A stretch of DNA of 64,000 nucleotides from Caulobacter sp. BK020. GTDB lineage: Bacteria > Pseudomonadota > Alphaproteobacteria > Caulobacterales > Caulobacteraceae. The stretch lies in assembly GCF_004342605.1 (NCBI RefSeq), contig NZ_SLZL01000003.1:1-64000 (forward strand), in the 5' to 3' direction. Both the position numbers and the translations under genes were made by a program. This document shows positions 18,819-27,185 of the stretch, piece after piece. Numbering within the stretch: the first letter of the stretch is position 1; every line of letters starts with the position of its first letter. Below the pieces are notes generated by a model. It had not been told where the DNA came from and did not search any database. It worked only from the letters and a program-made list of their open reading frames with translations.

Positions 18819-18938
18819 CTTGCCCCCTACGGACCGCTTCGCGGTCGTCTTTCCCCCATAAGGGGGAAGAGCGCCAGCGCGTGAGGCTCCGCCCCCTCTG
18901 GGGGCGGACAGACCGCGAAGCGGTCAGGTGGGGGCAAG
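18819..18938. repeat. Intergenic repeat family A, copy 2 (inverted)
   Basis: Ends CTTGCCCCCTAC and CAGGTGGGGGCAAG: the same element as at 443-567 in opposite orientation. Internal stems include ACCGCTTCGCGGT and GCCCCCTCTGGGGGC. Confidence 0.85.
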
Positions 18939-18971
18939 TCGGTGCGGCCCGAACATGCTAGAAGCCGCTCC

Positions 18972-19355
18972 GTGACCACCGACCAGCTTCCCATCGCCAT
19001 CGAAGACCTCGGCCCTGACATCGGCTTCGCCGAGGCCCAGGCCGCCGCCCTGTACGGCCGCGACTACCGCAAGGCGCTGGCCAGCGACGACGGTTTCCAG
19101 CGGCTGGACGCGGTGGAACGGTTGGCGGGGGCTCGCGCGGCGTTGTCCGCCCAGGAGGCGGCGGTGATGGACATGGCCGCCGGCCGTGGCCACGCCCTGG
19201 CCGAGATCGTCCGGCTCACGGGGCGGGAGGCCGCCTTCGTCGAAGCCCTGGTCCTGGGCGCCTGCGCCAAGCTGGTGACGCACTACCAGGCGGTGGGCGA
19301 GGCCGACGACGAGGTCGGGCCGGGGCCGTTGCGACTGCCGGGGCCTTTTTTCTGA
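18972..19355 (+). CDS. Hypothetical small helical protein
   Basis: A 127-residue open frame from GTG 18972 (sequence VTTDQLPIAIEDLGPD...). I do not recognise the family. It is mostly helical and alanine/glutamate-rich, with a possible HTH-like stretch ALAEIVRLTGREAAFVEALV and a short GPGPLRLPGPFF tail. The coding strand is supported by protein-like composition and by the frame running cleanly between repeat A upstream and palindrome C just after the stop. An upstream in-frame ATG at 18942 lies almost in the repeat and is less likely. Function unknown; a real gene is likely but not certain. Confidence 0.55.
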   Translation: MTTDQLPIAIEDLGPDIGFAEAQAAALYGRDYRKALASDDGFQRLDAVERLAGARAALSAQEAAVMDMAAGRGHALAEIVRLTGREAAFVEALVLGACAKLVTHYQAVGEADDEVGPGPLRLPGPFF

Positions 19356-19357
19356 TC

Positions 19358-19383
19358 GGGGACAGGCGCATGCGCCTGTCCCC
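19358..19383. repeat. Repeat family C, 26-bp perfect palindrome (copy 2)
   Basis: GGGGACAGGCGCA plus its exact complement, 3 nt after the stop of the preceding gene and between convergent genes. Confidence 0.85.
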
Positions 19384-19391
19384 AGCCGGTC

Positions 19392-20282
19392 TCATGACAT
19401 CGGCTGGGCCGGCGGCGGGGGCTCGGGCAGGGGGGTGAATTCCTGGTCGTCCAGGTCGGGCAGCTTCATGCGCTGGGCCCGCCAGTCGGCCTTGGCCTGC
19501 TCGATGCGTTCCTTGGACGAGTGGACGAAGTTCCACTCGATGAAGCGCGGCCCCACCGGTTCGCCCCCCAGCAGCATGACGGTCGAAGGCTCCAGCGCCT
19601 CGAAGGTGATCGTCTCGCCCGGCTTGAACACCGCCATCTGGCCAGCGTGCAGCACCTGGCCGGCGGCCTCGACCTTGCCGACGGCGACATAGGCGGCGCG
19701 TTCGGGATATTCGGCCGGCAGGCCGGCCTTGGCCCCCGCCGCCAGCTCCCAGTGCACGTAGAACAGCGGCGAGAACACCGGCACCTTGGCTTCGGCGCCG
19801 AACGCCTTGCCGGCGACCAGGGCGGCCTTCAGGCCGTTGGCTTCGTAGACCGGCATCTCGTCCCGAGGGTGGTGCGAGAAGCGCGGAGCGATCTCCTCCT
19901 GGCCGTCGGGCAGGGCCACCCAGGCCTGGATGCCGTGCATGGCGCCGCCGACTTCGCGCAGGTGCTCGAAGCGCTCGGAGTGGGTGATGCCGCTGCCGGC
20001 GGTCATCCAGTTGACCTCGCCCGGCCGGATGTCGATCTGCGAGCCGACGCTGTCGCGGTGGGTGATCTCGCCCTCGAACAGGTAGGTCAGGGTCGACAGG
20101 CCGATGTGCGGGTGGGGGCGCACGTCGACGGTGCGCGGAAAGCCGGGCTCGAACGTGACGGGACCCATGTGGTCGAAGAAGGTGAAGGGCCCCACCATCC
20201 GCCGGCTGTGGAACGGCAGCACGCGGCCGACCTCGAAGCCGCCGAGATCCTTGCGGCGCTGGTCGATGACGAGGTCGATCAT
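19392..20282 (-). CDS. Pirin-family bicupin protein
   Basis: A 296-residue protein with the pirin cupin signature. The N-terminal domain has RPHPHIGLSTLTYLFEGEI (two metal His), HRDSVGSQIDIRPGEVNWMT and GITHSERF (third His and Glu ligand). The second cupin domain (about 165-280) lacks metal residues, as is usual for the family. Bacterial pirins have been reported as quercetinases or redox-linked regulators; which applies here is not visible. Convergent to the hypothetical gene and upstream of parDE on the same strand with an 81-nt gap. Confidence 0.92.
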   Translation of the reverse strand: MIDLVIDQRRKDLGGFEVGRVLPFHSRRMVGPFTFFDHMGPVTFEPGFPRTVDVRPHPHIGLSTLTYLFEGEITHRDSVGSQIDIRPGEVNWMTAGSGITHSERFEHLREVGGAMHGIQAWVALPDGQEEIAPRFSHHPRDEMPVYEANGLKAALVAGKAFGAEAKVPVFSPLFYVHWELAAGAKAGLPAEYPERAAYVAVGKVEAAGQVLHAGQMAVFKPGETITFEALEPSTVMLLGGEPVGPRFIEWNFVHSSKERIEQAKADWRAQRMKLPDLDDQEFTPLPEPPPPAQPMS

Positions 20283-20363
20283 GGGGAGGGCTCCGGTGTG
20301 GTGGAGCGGGCAATGTGGCGGTTGCGGATTGGGGATTCTAGAAGAAATCTCGCGCGGCGAGGT

Positions 20364-20660
20364 TCAGCGCAGAAGCGCCGGGATGTCCCGACCCGGACCG
20401 AAGACGCGGACGATCTCCACCGACCCGCCATGGTCTCGATAGGCCACGTTGTAGCGACGGATGACGTTCAAGAATCTCACGGGAAGTCTGGTCAGATCGG
20501 GCCGAACGTGGCCCAGAGCCGGACGCCGCGCCAAGCGAGCGAAAGCGGCCAGCAGCGTGTCGCGGACCTTCGTCGCCGCATCGACGTCGCGAGCGGCGAT
20601 ATAGCTGACGATATCCAGAATGTCCCGCCGCGCCGCCGACGAGACCTTGTAGCCGGTCAT
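20364..20660 (-). CDS. ParE/RelE-type toxin
   Basis: A 98-residue toxin of the RelE/ParE superfamily: AARRDILDIVSYIAARD (N-terminal helix pair), then ALGHVRPDLTRLPVRFLNV and RRYNVAYRDHGGSVEIVRVF (central beta-strands). The family acts on gyrase (ParE) or ribosome-bound mRNA (RelE); the ParE pattern is favoured by context. It overlaps the antitoxin gene by 4 nt (ATGA), so the two are translationally coupled. Length is normal for the family. Confidence 0.88.
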   Translation of the reverse strand: MTGYKVSSAARRDILDIVSYIAARDVDAATKVRDTLLAAFARLARRPALGHVRPDLTRLPVRFLNVIRRYNVAYRDHGGSVEIVRVFGPGRDIPALLR

Positions 20661-20908
20661 GCGGATTTCAGCAGGAGGTCCAGTTCGCGAGCCAGGTCTT
20701 CCCCAGTCACGCTGTCGCCTTGATCCAGCTGGTCGAGACCGATCTGCAAGTCCGCGTTCAATCGCTGAAGTCGCCCGTCCCGAAGCGTATCGGCGGCGAA
20801 CAGCAGGCGCAGGCCTTCGCGGACCACTTCGCTGGCTGTGGTGTAGAGGCCGGATTCGACTTTTTCGGCGATCCGGCGCTCAAGTTCGGGAGTCAGGGAC
20901 ACGTTCAT
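20657..20908 (-). CDS. ParD-type antitoxin
   Basis: An 83-residue ribbon-helix-helix antitoxin: MNVSLTPELERRIAEKV is the beta-strand and first helix, and SGLYTTASEVVREGLRLL is the typical ParD block. The C-terminal part is acidic and probably wraps the toxin. It precedes and overlaps the toxin. An inverted repeat ATAGCA-GTTTT-TGCTAT at 20940-20956, 31 nt upstream, is a likely autoregulatory operator. Confidence 0.9.
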   Translation of the reverse strand: MNVSLTPELERRIAEKVESGLYTTASEVVREGLRLLFAADTLRDGRLQRLNADLQIGLDQLDQGDSVTGEDLARELDLLLKSA

Positions 20909-20939
20909 GGCGTTGCTCCGACAGCTTCGGCGCCAAGAT

Positions 20940-20956
20940 ATAGCAGTTTTTGCTAT
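20940..20956. promoter_or_regulatory. Candidate ParD operator
   Basis: ATAGCA/TGCTAT inverted repeat with 5-nt spacer in the short AT-rich patch upstream of parD. RHH repressors bind such sites; assignment is inferred from position. Confidence 0.5.
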
Positions 20957-20972
20957 GCTGTCCGAGTCCGCC

Positions 20973-21470
20973 TCAGCCCAGCGGGCTCACATACGGGCTG
21001 ACCAGGCCCAGCGGCACGGCCGTCGAATTCTTGACGCCGCGGATGACGATCCGGCTCTCGATATTGCTGACCAGGCCCAGCGACAGCAGCTTGTCGCGCA
21101 GGAACTCGTCGAAGGCGCGCATGTCGCGGGTGACGATTCGCAGCTCGTAGTCGGCCGCGCCGGTCACGGTGGCGCACTGCACCACTTCGGCCCACTTGGC
21201 GACCGCCTGTTCGAAGACCTCAAGGTTCTCCTTGGTCGGCAGCGACAGCTTGGCGGTGCAATAGACCTCGAAGCCCAGGCCCAGTTTCTCGCGGTCCAGA
21301 ATGGTCACGCGGCGTTGGATGACGCCTGCGTCCTCCAGCCGCTTGATCCGCCGCCAGCACGGGCTGGACGACAGGCCGACTCGCTCGGCGATCTCGGCGA
21401 CGGACAGTCCGGCGTCGTGTTGGATGAGATCCAGGATCTTGGCATCCACGGCGTCGAGTTGTTCGGACAA
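20973..21470 (-). CDS. Lrp/AsnC-family transcriptional regulator
   Basis: A 165-residue regulator of typical length. The N-terminal HTH is LDAVDAKILDLIQHDAGLSV, then AEIAERVGLSSSPCWRRIKR, followed by GVIQRRVTILDREKLG and a C-terminal RAM ligand-binding domain (GAADYELRIVTRDMRAFDEF). The start is TTG 21470, preceded by GGAGGAATTC; upstream in-frame codons give non-Lrp sequence that antiparallels the neighbouring gene. It is divergent from the indolepyruvate oxidoreductase gene (142 nt between them). Lrp proteins commonly control adjacent amino-acid catabolic genes, so it probably senses an amino acid and regulates that enzyme. Confidence 0.92.
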   Translation of the reverse strand: MSEQLDAVDAKILDLIQHDAGLSVAEIAERVGLSSSPCWRRIKRLEDAGVIQRRVTILDREKLGLGFEVYCTAKLSLPTKENLEVFEQAVAKWAEVVQCATVTGAADYELRIVTRDMRAFDEFLRDKLLSLGLVSNIESRIVIRGVKNSTAVPLGLVSPYVSPLG

Positions 21471-21542
21471 GAATTCCTCCCCCCAGAGGGTGATTGGCGC
21501 GTTGATCGTGCGCAAAGCGGCCTTGGGACGGGCACACCTTGG

Positions 21543-21575
21543 GCAAACAATTTCCCCGTTTCTATAAGATATTGC
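21543..21575. promoter_or_regulatory. AT-rich divergent promoter region, lrp / indolepyruvate oxidoreductase
   Basis: The 142-nt divergent gap contains an AT-rich patch with GCAAACAAT (21543-21551) and ATTGC (21571-21575), a loose inverted pair flanking CTATAAGATATT. It is the only place for both promoters. Lrp binding is inferred, not shown. Confidence 0.35.
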
Positions 21576-21612
21576 TGAGCGGGCGAGAAGACCCGGGAGG
21601 AATTTTTTTGCT

Positions 21613-24600
21613 ATGCGGCACTCGGAAGTCACGCTCGACGACAAATATCTGCTCGAAGATGGTCGTGCGTTCATCACCGGCGTGCAGGCGCTGATCCGCG
21701 TTCTCCTCGACCGAAAGCGCCTGGACACCCGGGCCGGGCTCAATACGGCGGGCTTCCTGTCCGGCTATCGCGGCTCGCCCCTGGGGGGCTTGGACCAGCA
21801 GGCCGCGCGGCTTTCCAAGCTGCTCACCGCCCATGACGTGGTCTTCAAGGAAGGCCTGAACGAGGACCTGGCCGCCACCGCCGTCTGGGGCAGCCAGCAG
21901 GCCAACCTGTTCCCGGGCGCGACTCACGACGGCGTCTTCGGCATGTGGTACGGCAAGGCGCCGGGCGTGGATCGCACCGGCGATGTCTTCAAGCACGCCA
22001 ATTTCGCCGGCAGCTTTCCGACCGGCGGCGTTCTGGCCGTGGCCGGCGACGACCACGCCTGCAAGAGCTCGACCCTGCCGTCGCAGTCGGAGTTCGCCTT
22101 CCAGGACTTCGAGATGCCCGTGCTGTCGCCGGCCGACGTGCAGGAGGTGCTCGACTACGGCCTGCTGGGCATCTCGATGTCGCGCTTCAGCGGCCTTTGG
22201 ACCGGCATGATCGCCCTGGCCGACACCATGGATTCGGGCGTGACCATCGACGTCTCGCTGAACCGCCACAGGCTGGCGATTCCCGACTTCCCCATGCCGC
22301 CCGGCGGGCTGGGCATCCGGCTGAAGGACCAGCCGATGGAGAAGGAGCGGCGCCTGCGCCTGCACAAGATCCCCGCCGCCCTGGCCTTCGCCCGGGCCAA
22401 TGGGATCGACCGCGTGGTGCTGGGCGCCTCGCACGTGCGGGTCGGCAAGGCGCGGCTGGGCATCGTCTGCCAGGGCCAGGCCTACAAGGACGTACTGGAG
22501 GCGTTCACCGCCATGGGCATGACCCTGCAGGAGGCCGCCGACCTGGGCGTGTCGATCTACAAGGTCGGCATGCCCTGGCCGCTGGAGCCCCTGGGCCTTC
22601 GCGCCTTCGCCGCCGGCCTCGAAACCCTGATGGTCATCGAGCACAAGCGCGGCCTGATCGAGCCCCAGGCCCGGGCCGCCCTCTACGACCTGCCGGCTCA
22701 CGCCCGCCCGCGGATCATCGGCAAGCTGGACGAGCACGGCCATCCGCTGCTGTCGGAGCTGGGCTCGCTGTCGGTGGCCGAGATCGCCCTGGCCGTCTAC
22801 GACCGCCTGCCGCCCGGCCCGCACATGGAACGGGCCCAGGCCTATCTGAACCGCGTCTCGGCCGCTGGCGTCGCCGCCGTCAGCCTGGCCGCCGACCAGG
22901 CCCGCAAGCCGTTCTTCTGCTCGGGCTGCCCGCACAACACCTCGACCAAGCTGCCCGAGGGCAGCCGCGCCCTGGCCGGCATCGGCTGCCACTACATGGC
23001 CGGCTTCAACGACCCGATGACCGACCTGAACACCCACATGGGCGGCGAAGGCCTGACCTGGGTGGGCGCCGCGCCGTTCACGACCGAGAAACACGTCTTC
23101 CAGAACCTGGGCGACGGCACCTACAACCACTCGGGCTCCCTGGCCATCCGGGCGGCCATCGCGGCCGGCGCCAACATCACCTACAAGCTCTTGTTCAACG
23201 ACGCGGTGGCCATGACCGGCGGCCAGCGCGCCGAGAGCGGCTTCACCCCGGCCCAGATCACCCGCCAGCTGGCCAGCGAAGGCGTGGCCCGCACGGTGAT
23301 CGTGGTCGACGACCTGGAGCGCTACCAGGGCGTCACCGACCTGGCCCCGGGCGTCGACGTCTTTCCACGCTCGGAACTGATGAGCGTGCAGAAGATGCTG
23401 CGCGACACGCCCGGCACGACGGTGCTGCTGTACGACCAGACCTGCGCCACCGAAAAGCGCCGCCGCCGCAAGCGCGGGACCCTGGCCAAGGCGACCAAGC
23501 GCGTGTTCATCAACCCGCTGGTCTGCGAGGGCTGCGGCGACTGCTCGATCAAGTCCAACTGCGTGTCGGTGGAGCCGCTGAACACCGAGTTCGGCCGCAA
23601 GCGCAAGATCAACCAGTCGTCCTGCAACCAGGACTACAGCTGCGTCGACGGCTTCTGCCCGTCGTTCATCACCCTGGAGGGGGCCGAGAGCACGAAGGCC
23701 AAGAAGGCTCCGGCCCTGACGGCCGACTCCACGCCGCTGCCGGTGTTTGACGACCTCCACGGGGTGCGCCGGATCATCTTCACCGGGGTGGGCGGCACCG
23801 GGGTGACAACCGTGGCCTCGATCCTGGCCATGGCCGCCCACGTCGACGGCCGCTCCGGCAGCGTGGTCGACATGACGGGCCTGGCCCAGAAGGGCGGCTC
23901 GGTGTTCAGCCACGTCAAGATCGGCGAGACCGAGGAGACCGTGGTCGGCGGCCGCGTGCCCGCCGCCAGCGCCGACGTGCTGATCGCCTGCGACATGCTG
24001 GTGGCCGCCTCGCCCGAGGGCCTGTCGCTGTACGCCAAGGACCGCACCGCCGCCTTCGGCAACAGCGACTTCGCCCCCACGGCCGATTTCGTGACCAGCC
24101 GCGACATCCGCTTCGACAGCGGGGCCATGGCCCGGCGGATCAAGGGCGCGGTCAAGAGCTTCGACGCCTGCCCGGCCCAGCACTTGGCCGAGACCCAGTT
24201 CGGCGACGCCATCTTCGCCAACATGATCATGGTCGGCTTCGCCTGGCAGCGCGGGGTGATCCCGCTGTCCAGCCGCGCGGTCTACCGGGCCATCAAGCTG
24301 AACGGCGTCGACTACGAGTCCAACCTGGCCGCCTTCGAGCTGGGCCGCCGCGTGGCGCACGATCCGGCCTCGATGGGGCCCTCAAGCAAGCAGGGGGGCG
24401 ACGCCGACGTGCCGACGCCGGAGACCATGTCGCTGGACGCGTTGATCGCCCAGCGCTCCGCCGACCTGGTCGGCTACCAGAACCAGGCCTATGCCGACCG
24501 CTATCTGGCCAAGGTGGCCAAGGTTCGCGCGGCGGAGGTCGCGGCCGGCGGCGAGGAGAAGAGCCTGCCCCTGACCCGCGCGGCGGCGGTCAACCTCTAC

Positions 24601-25065
24601 AAGCTGATGGCCTACAAGGACGAGTACGAGGTCGCCCGCCTCTATACCGACGGCCGGTTCGCGGCCGAGCTGGCCGGGACCTTCAAGGGCGGCAAGGCCA
24701 AGGTCTGGCTGGCCCCGCCGATCCTCGCCCCCAAGGACAAGGACGGCCGTCCGCGCAAGATGGCGTTCGGCGGCTGGATGCTGGACGTCGCCTTCCCGGT
24801 GCTGGCCAAGCTGAAGGGCCTGCGCGGCGGACCGCTGGACGTGTTCGGCAAGACCGAGGAGCGGCGCATGGAACGCGGCCTGATCGCCGACTACGAGCTC
24901 ACCCTGGACCGCCTGGCCGGCGGCCTGACGCCCGAGCGCCTGCCGCTGGCGGCCCGCATCGCCTCGATCCCGCAGGACATCCGCGGCTACGGCCACGTCA
25001 AGGACGCCTCGGTGGCCAAGGCCAAGGCCGAGGCGGCGACGCTGTGGAGCCAGTGGGAGGGGTAG
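21613..25065 (+). CDS. Indolepyruvate ferredoxin oxidoreductase, fused IorA-IorB type
   Basis: The 1150-residue enzyme oxidatively decarboxylates aryl-pyruvates (from Trp, Phe, Tyr) to aryl-acyl-CoA. An N-terminal pyrimidine-domain region begins FLSGYRGSPLGGLDQQ. The thiamine-diphosphate domain begins near FCSGCPHNTSTKLPEG (about 435). Cysteine clusters CEGCGDCSIKSNC (about 637) and CNQDYSCVDGFC (about 670) can bind Fe-S. The gamma (IorB-like) domain starts near 725 with TGVGGTGVTTVAS. The alpha and beta subunits of archaea are thus one chain, as is common in proteobacteria. It is divergent from an Lrp regulator. The ribosome site GGGAGGAA is about 12 nt from ATG 21613, rather long. Confidence 0.95.
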   Translation: MRHSEVTLDDKYLLEDGRAFITGVQALIRVLLDRKRLDTRAGLNTAGFLSGYRGSPLGGLDQQAARLSKLLTAHDVVFKEGLNEDLAATAVWGSQQANLFPGATHDGVFGMWYGKAPGVDRTGDVFKHANFAGSFPTGGVLAVAGDDHACKSSTLPSQSEFAFQDFEMPVLSPADVQEVLDYGLLGISMSRFSGLWTGMIALADTMDSGVTIDVSLNRHRLAIPDFPMPPGGLGIRLKDQPMEKERRLRLHKIPAALAFARANGIDRVVLGASHVRVGKARLGIVCQGQAYKDVLEAFTAMGMTLQEAADLGVSIYKVGMPWPLEPLGLRAFAAGLETLMVIEHKRGLIEPQARAALYDLPAHARPRIIGKLDEHGHPLLSELGSLSVAEIALAVYDRLPPGPHMERAQAYLNRVSAAGVAAVSLAADQARKPFFCSGCPHNTSTKLPEGSRALAGIGCHYMAGFNDPMTDLNTHMGGEGLTWVGAAPFTTEKHVFQNLGDGTYNHSGSLAIRAAIAAGANITYKLLFNDAVAMTGGQRAESGFTPAQITRQLASEGVARTVIVVDDLERYQGVTDLAPGVDVFPRSELMSVQKMLRDTPGTTVLLYDQTCATEKRRRRKRGTLAKATKRVFINPLVCEGCGDCSIKSNCVSVEPLNTEFGRKRKINQSSCNQDYSCVDGFCPSFITLEGAESTKAKKAPALTADSTPLPVFDDLHGVRRIIFTGVGGTGVTTVASILAMAAHVDGRSGSVVDMTGLAQKGGSVFSHVKIGETEETVVGGRVPAASADVLIACDMLVAASPEGLSLYAKDRTAAFGNSDFAPTADFVTSRDIRFDSGAMARRIKGAVKSFDACPAQHLAETQFGDAIFANMIMVGFAWQRGVIPLSSRAVYRAIKLNGVDYESNLAAFELGRRVAHDPASMGPSSKQGGDADVPTPETMSLDALIAQRSADLVGYQNQAYADRYLAKVAKVRAAEVAAGGEEKSLPLTRAAAVNLYKLMAYKDEYEVARLYTDGRFAAELAGTFKGGKAKVWLAPPILAPKDKDGRPRKMAFGGWMLDVAFPVLAKLKGLRGGPLDVFGKTEERRMERGLIADYELTLDRLAGGLTPERLPLAARIASIPQDIRGYGHVKDASVAKAKAEAATLWSQWEG

Positions 25066-25102
25066 GGCTTTCGTTTGGCGACGAAGTCGATAGGGTTGGT
25101 GG

Positions 25103-25348
25103 GTGGAGATCGATCCCCAAATCCTGTCGGCCTGTCCCGACCAGCCGGAAGCGGCGATCGTCTTCCTGCGGCAGGCTGGCCTCTCGAAGATCGAGAGCAT
25201 CAAGGTGCTGCACGATCGGTTCAACCTATCATTGGTCGAGGGCAAGTCGTTGGTGCACCTGTCTCCCGCCTGGGCGGATGTACGACGGGTCGACGATGCC
25301 CTCCACGAAGAGCTGCTGGCTTCGATCGTCAACTCGGCGAACGACTAA
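25103..25348 (+). CDS. Small protein resembling the ribosomal L7/L12 C-terminal domain
   Basis: An 81-residue protein from GTG 25103. The middle, AIVFLRQAGLSKIESIKVLH and LSLVEGKSLVHLSPAW, has the pattern of the L7/L12 CTD (hydrophobic strand, 'GL.L.EAK..V', then a Pro). It ends in an acidic helix. It is 37 nt after the oxidoreductase stop and may be co-transcribed. Such stand-alone L7/L12-like domains occur in many bacteria without known function. Convergent with the next gene. The identification is structural and by pattern only. Confidence 0.65.
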   Translation: MEIDPQILSACPDQPEAAIVFLRQAGLSKIESIKVLHDRFNLSLVEGKSLVHLSPAWADVRRVDDALHEELLASIVNSAND

Positions 25349-25356
25349 GTCGTCGC

Positions 25357-26466
25357 CTACTTCTGCGCCGTCCCGTCCGCGCGGTCCGGCTTGATGCCGG
25401 TGGCGCGGATGTTGGTCACCGACTGCAGGATGCCGAACCAGAACGGCGAGCCCAGCGAGACGGCCAGGCCGGTGATCGCCAGCCCTAGCAGGGTCAGGAA
25501 GATCTTCACCGTCGCGCTCCAGCCGCTGCGATAGGGCGTCTTGCAGACGGAAGGCGGCCGCTTGCTGGGCGGCAGGGACAGCAGCGGCTCGTGGACCAGG
25601 GCGCATAGGCCCTCCTGGCTCCAGCCGATCGGCAGGGGCAGGTCCTGAGCCAGGTCGGCGGCGCTCTGGCCGCCGTCGCAGGCGCATTCGGGCGCGGCGG
25701 CTTCGTCGCCCTCGGTCGCGGCCGGAGCCGGTCCTGGCGCCGGCATGGTCAGGTTGGCCTCGACGTCGCGCGCCTCGCTGGCGCCCTGGGCCGATTGCGA
25801 GGCCTGGGCGACCAGGCCGGCCCGCGCCACCGGATCGCGCCACAGGTTGTCGATCAGCTGCAGCGAATTGACGTTGAAAGCCACCGCCACGGCGAAGCCG
25901 GCCCAGAAGGTCAATCGATGGACCCAGCGCTTGTAGCTGCCGCTGGTGCGGTCCATCGCCCGGTCGAACCAGGTGGCGACGTTCTGCTGGAACACGTCGA
26001 GCTTGCCCTCGGCGTCGTCGAGCATCGGCAGCAGGGCGGCCTTGAGGGGCTCGTTGTTCTCGATGCCGGCGACGGCGGTCTTCAGCTGGGCGAAGCTGAG
26101 ATGGGTCGTTTCCGACGGCTTCAGCGTCTCGGTCAGGGCCGCTGCGAAGGTCTTGCCCGGGATGTAGGAGGGGGCGTTCTTCAGCAGCGCCCCGCGCTTG
26201 GTGCCGTGGTCCTCGGTCAGGCTGTGCGACTTCAGGGCGTTGATCAGCGGGTGGTTCCAGACCGCGCACATTTGCGGCGACCATTCGCCGGACTTGGCTT
26301 CCGAGCCGTCGCCGCCTAGCAGGCTCTGCACCCGCTGGAGCAGGAATTCGCTGCGCTTGTTGAGGAAGCTGGAGATGTATTCGTTCATCGCGGTGACGAA
26401 CAGGCTGACCAGCAGGTAGACGAAGATCAGCCCGATCGCGACATCGAGCGCGGCGCCGAAGTTCAT
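25357..26466 (-). CDS. Uncharacterised multi-pass membrane protein
   Basis: A 369-residue protein I recognise only as a widespread uncharacterised family. It has an N-terminal membrane segment (ALDVAIGLIFVYLLVSLFV) followed by TAMNEYISSFLNKRSEFLLQ, and a soluble loop of about 150 residues. A second TM is near HRLTFWAGFAVAVAFNV. An Ala/Pro/acidic linker follows, then ECACDGG. The C-terminal TM FLTLLGLAITGLAVSLGSPF leads into WFGILQSVTNIRATG. The 'N-E-x-I..L.KR...L' and 'G-x-PFWF..L..V.N.R..G' motifs are the family hallmarks. Function unknown. Confidence 0.75.
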   Translation of the reverse strand: MNFGAALDVAIGLIFVYLLVSLFVTAMNEYISSFLNKRSEFLLQRVQSLLGGDGSEAKSGEWSPQMCAVWNHPLINALKSHSLTEDHGTKRGALLKNAPSYIPGKTFAAALTETLKPSETTHLSFAQLKTAVAGIENNEPLKAALLPMLDDAEGKLDVFQQNVATWFDRAMDRTSGSYKRWVHRLTFWAGFAVAVAFNVNSLQLIDNLWRDPVARAGLVAQASQSAQGASEARDVEANLTMPAPGPAPAATEGDEAAAPECACDGGQSAADLAQDLPLPIGWSQEGLCALVHEPLLSLPPSKRPPSVCKTPYRSGWSATVKIFLTLLGLAITGLAVSLGSPFWFGILQSVTNIRATGIKPDRADGTAQK

Positions 26467-26522
26467 GATGCCCTTCCCTGGGGCGCCGGCCCCGGGACCT
26501 CGTCCTGGCGGCCTGCGCCCTC

Positions 26523-26541
26523 AACCTTGTCGAGCAAGGTT
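26523..26541. other. Short perfect hairpin upstream of second TA pair
   Basis: AACCTTG-TCGAG-CAAGGTT, in the 144-nt divergent gap between the membrane protein and the antitoxin. Could be an operator or RNA hairpin. Confidence 0.35.
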
Positions 26542-26610
26542 TCACAGCTCGCGAAAAAGGGCAACGAAGCTTGGTGGCGGCGTCGTCGGCCGGCGTGGTA
26601 GGCTGGGCGC

Positions 26611-26913
26611 ATGAACAAGCCGGTTCAGCCCAGACCCGTGACGGTGACGCTCAGGCCCGAGGACGCCTTCGACCTTGGCGAGCGCGTGGCGCGGGGCGAG
26701 TTCGCATCGATCGACGAAGCTCTGGCCGCCGAACTGGCCGAGCTCAACTATCGCCGAGCCGCCGAGCTCATGGGCGGCGACCACAAGCTGGAACGCTTTC
26801 TCAACGAGCTCAAGGCGGAAACGGTCGATCCCAAGGATTATCTGGACGCCAACGTGGTCTTCGAGGACCTGCTGGCGGATCTTGAAGCGCGCGCCGAGGC
26901 CGCGGGAGAGTGA
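26611..26913 (+). CDS. Antitoxin, ParD/CopG-like
   Basis: A 100-residue acidic protein. The N-terminal VTVTLRPEDAFDLGERVARG and the EFASIDEALAAELAELNYRR helix fit a ribbon-helix-helix antitoxin with a longer C-terminal acidic tail (DANVVFEDLLADLEARAEAA) for toxin binding. It directly precedes and overlaps the toxin gene (GTGA, 4 nt). Family assignment rests on context and the RHH pattern. Confidence 0.78.
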   Translation: MNKPVQPRPVTVTLRPEDAFDLGERVARGEFASIDEALAAELAELNYRRAAELMGGDHKLERFLNELKAETVDPKDYLDANVVFEDLLADLEARAEAAGE

Positions 26914-27185
26914 GCCGCAGGCTTGTGGTGACGCCGCGCGCGTTGCGCGACCTGAAGCAGATCGGCGACTACATAGCGGCTGACAGTCCCCGCGCGGCCG
27001 CGCGGTTCGTTTCGGCGCTGCGAGCGGATCTGGACAAGCTCGCTGCCTTTCCTTTCATGGCCCAGGCGGTCGGCAACCATCCTCGCTTTCGCCGTCTTCC
27101 CCATGGAGCCTATGTCGTCTTCTACGAAGTGACGGACGACGCGGTTCTGGTCCGCTCCATCGTGCATTCGGCGACCCTCAGATGA
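26910..27185 (+). CDS. RelE/ParE-type toxin
   Basis: A 91-residue toxin: VVTPRALRDLKQIGDYIAAD then SPRAAARFVSALRADLDKLA and FRRLPHGAYVVFYEVTDDAV. This is the standard RelE/ParE helix pair and beta-sheet with the conserved 'P..A..D' and 'R.....Y...Y' pattern. The GTG start overlaps the antitoxin stop. Its own stop overlaps the ATG of the FAD oxidoreductase gene (ATGA), an unusual coupling of a toxin with a metabolic gene. Confidence 0.88.
   Translation: MSRRLVVTPRALRDLKQIGDYIAADSPRAAARFVSALRADLDKLAAFPFMAQAVGNHPRFRRLPHGAYVVFYEVTDDAVLVRSIVHSATLR

Noticed and set aside
21562..24360. 932-residue minus-strand frame opposite indolepyruvate oxidoreductase
   Set aside because: Same shadow behaviour; the plus-strand gene has multiple intact motifs.
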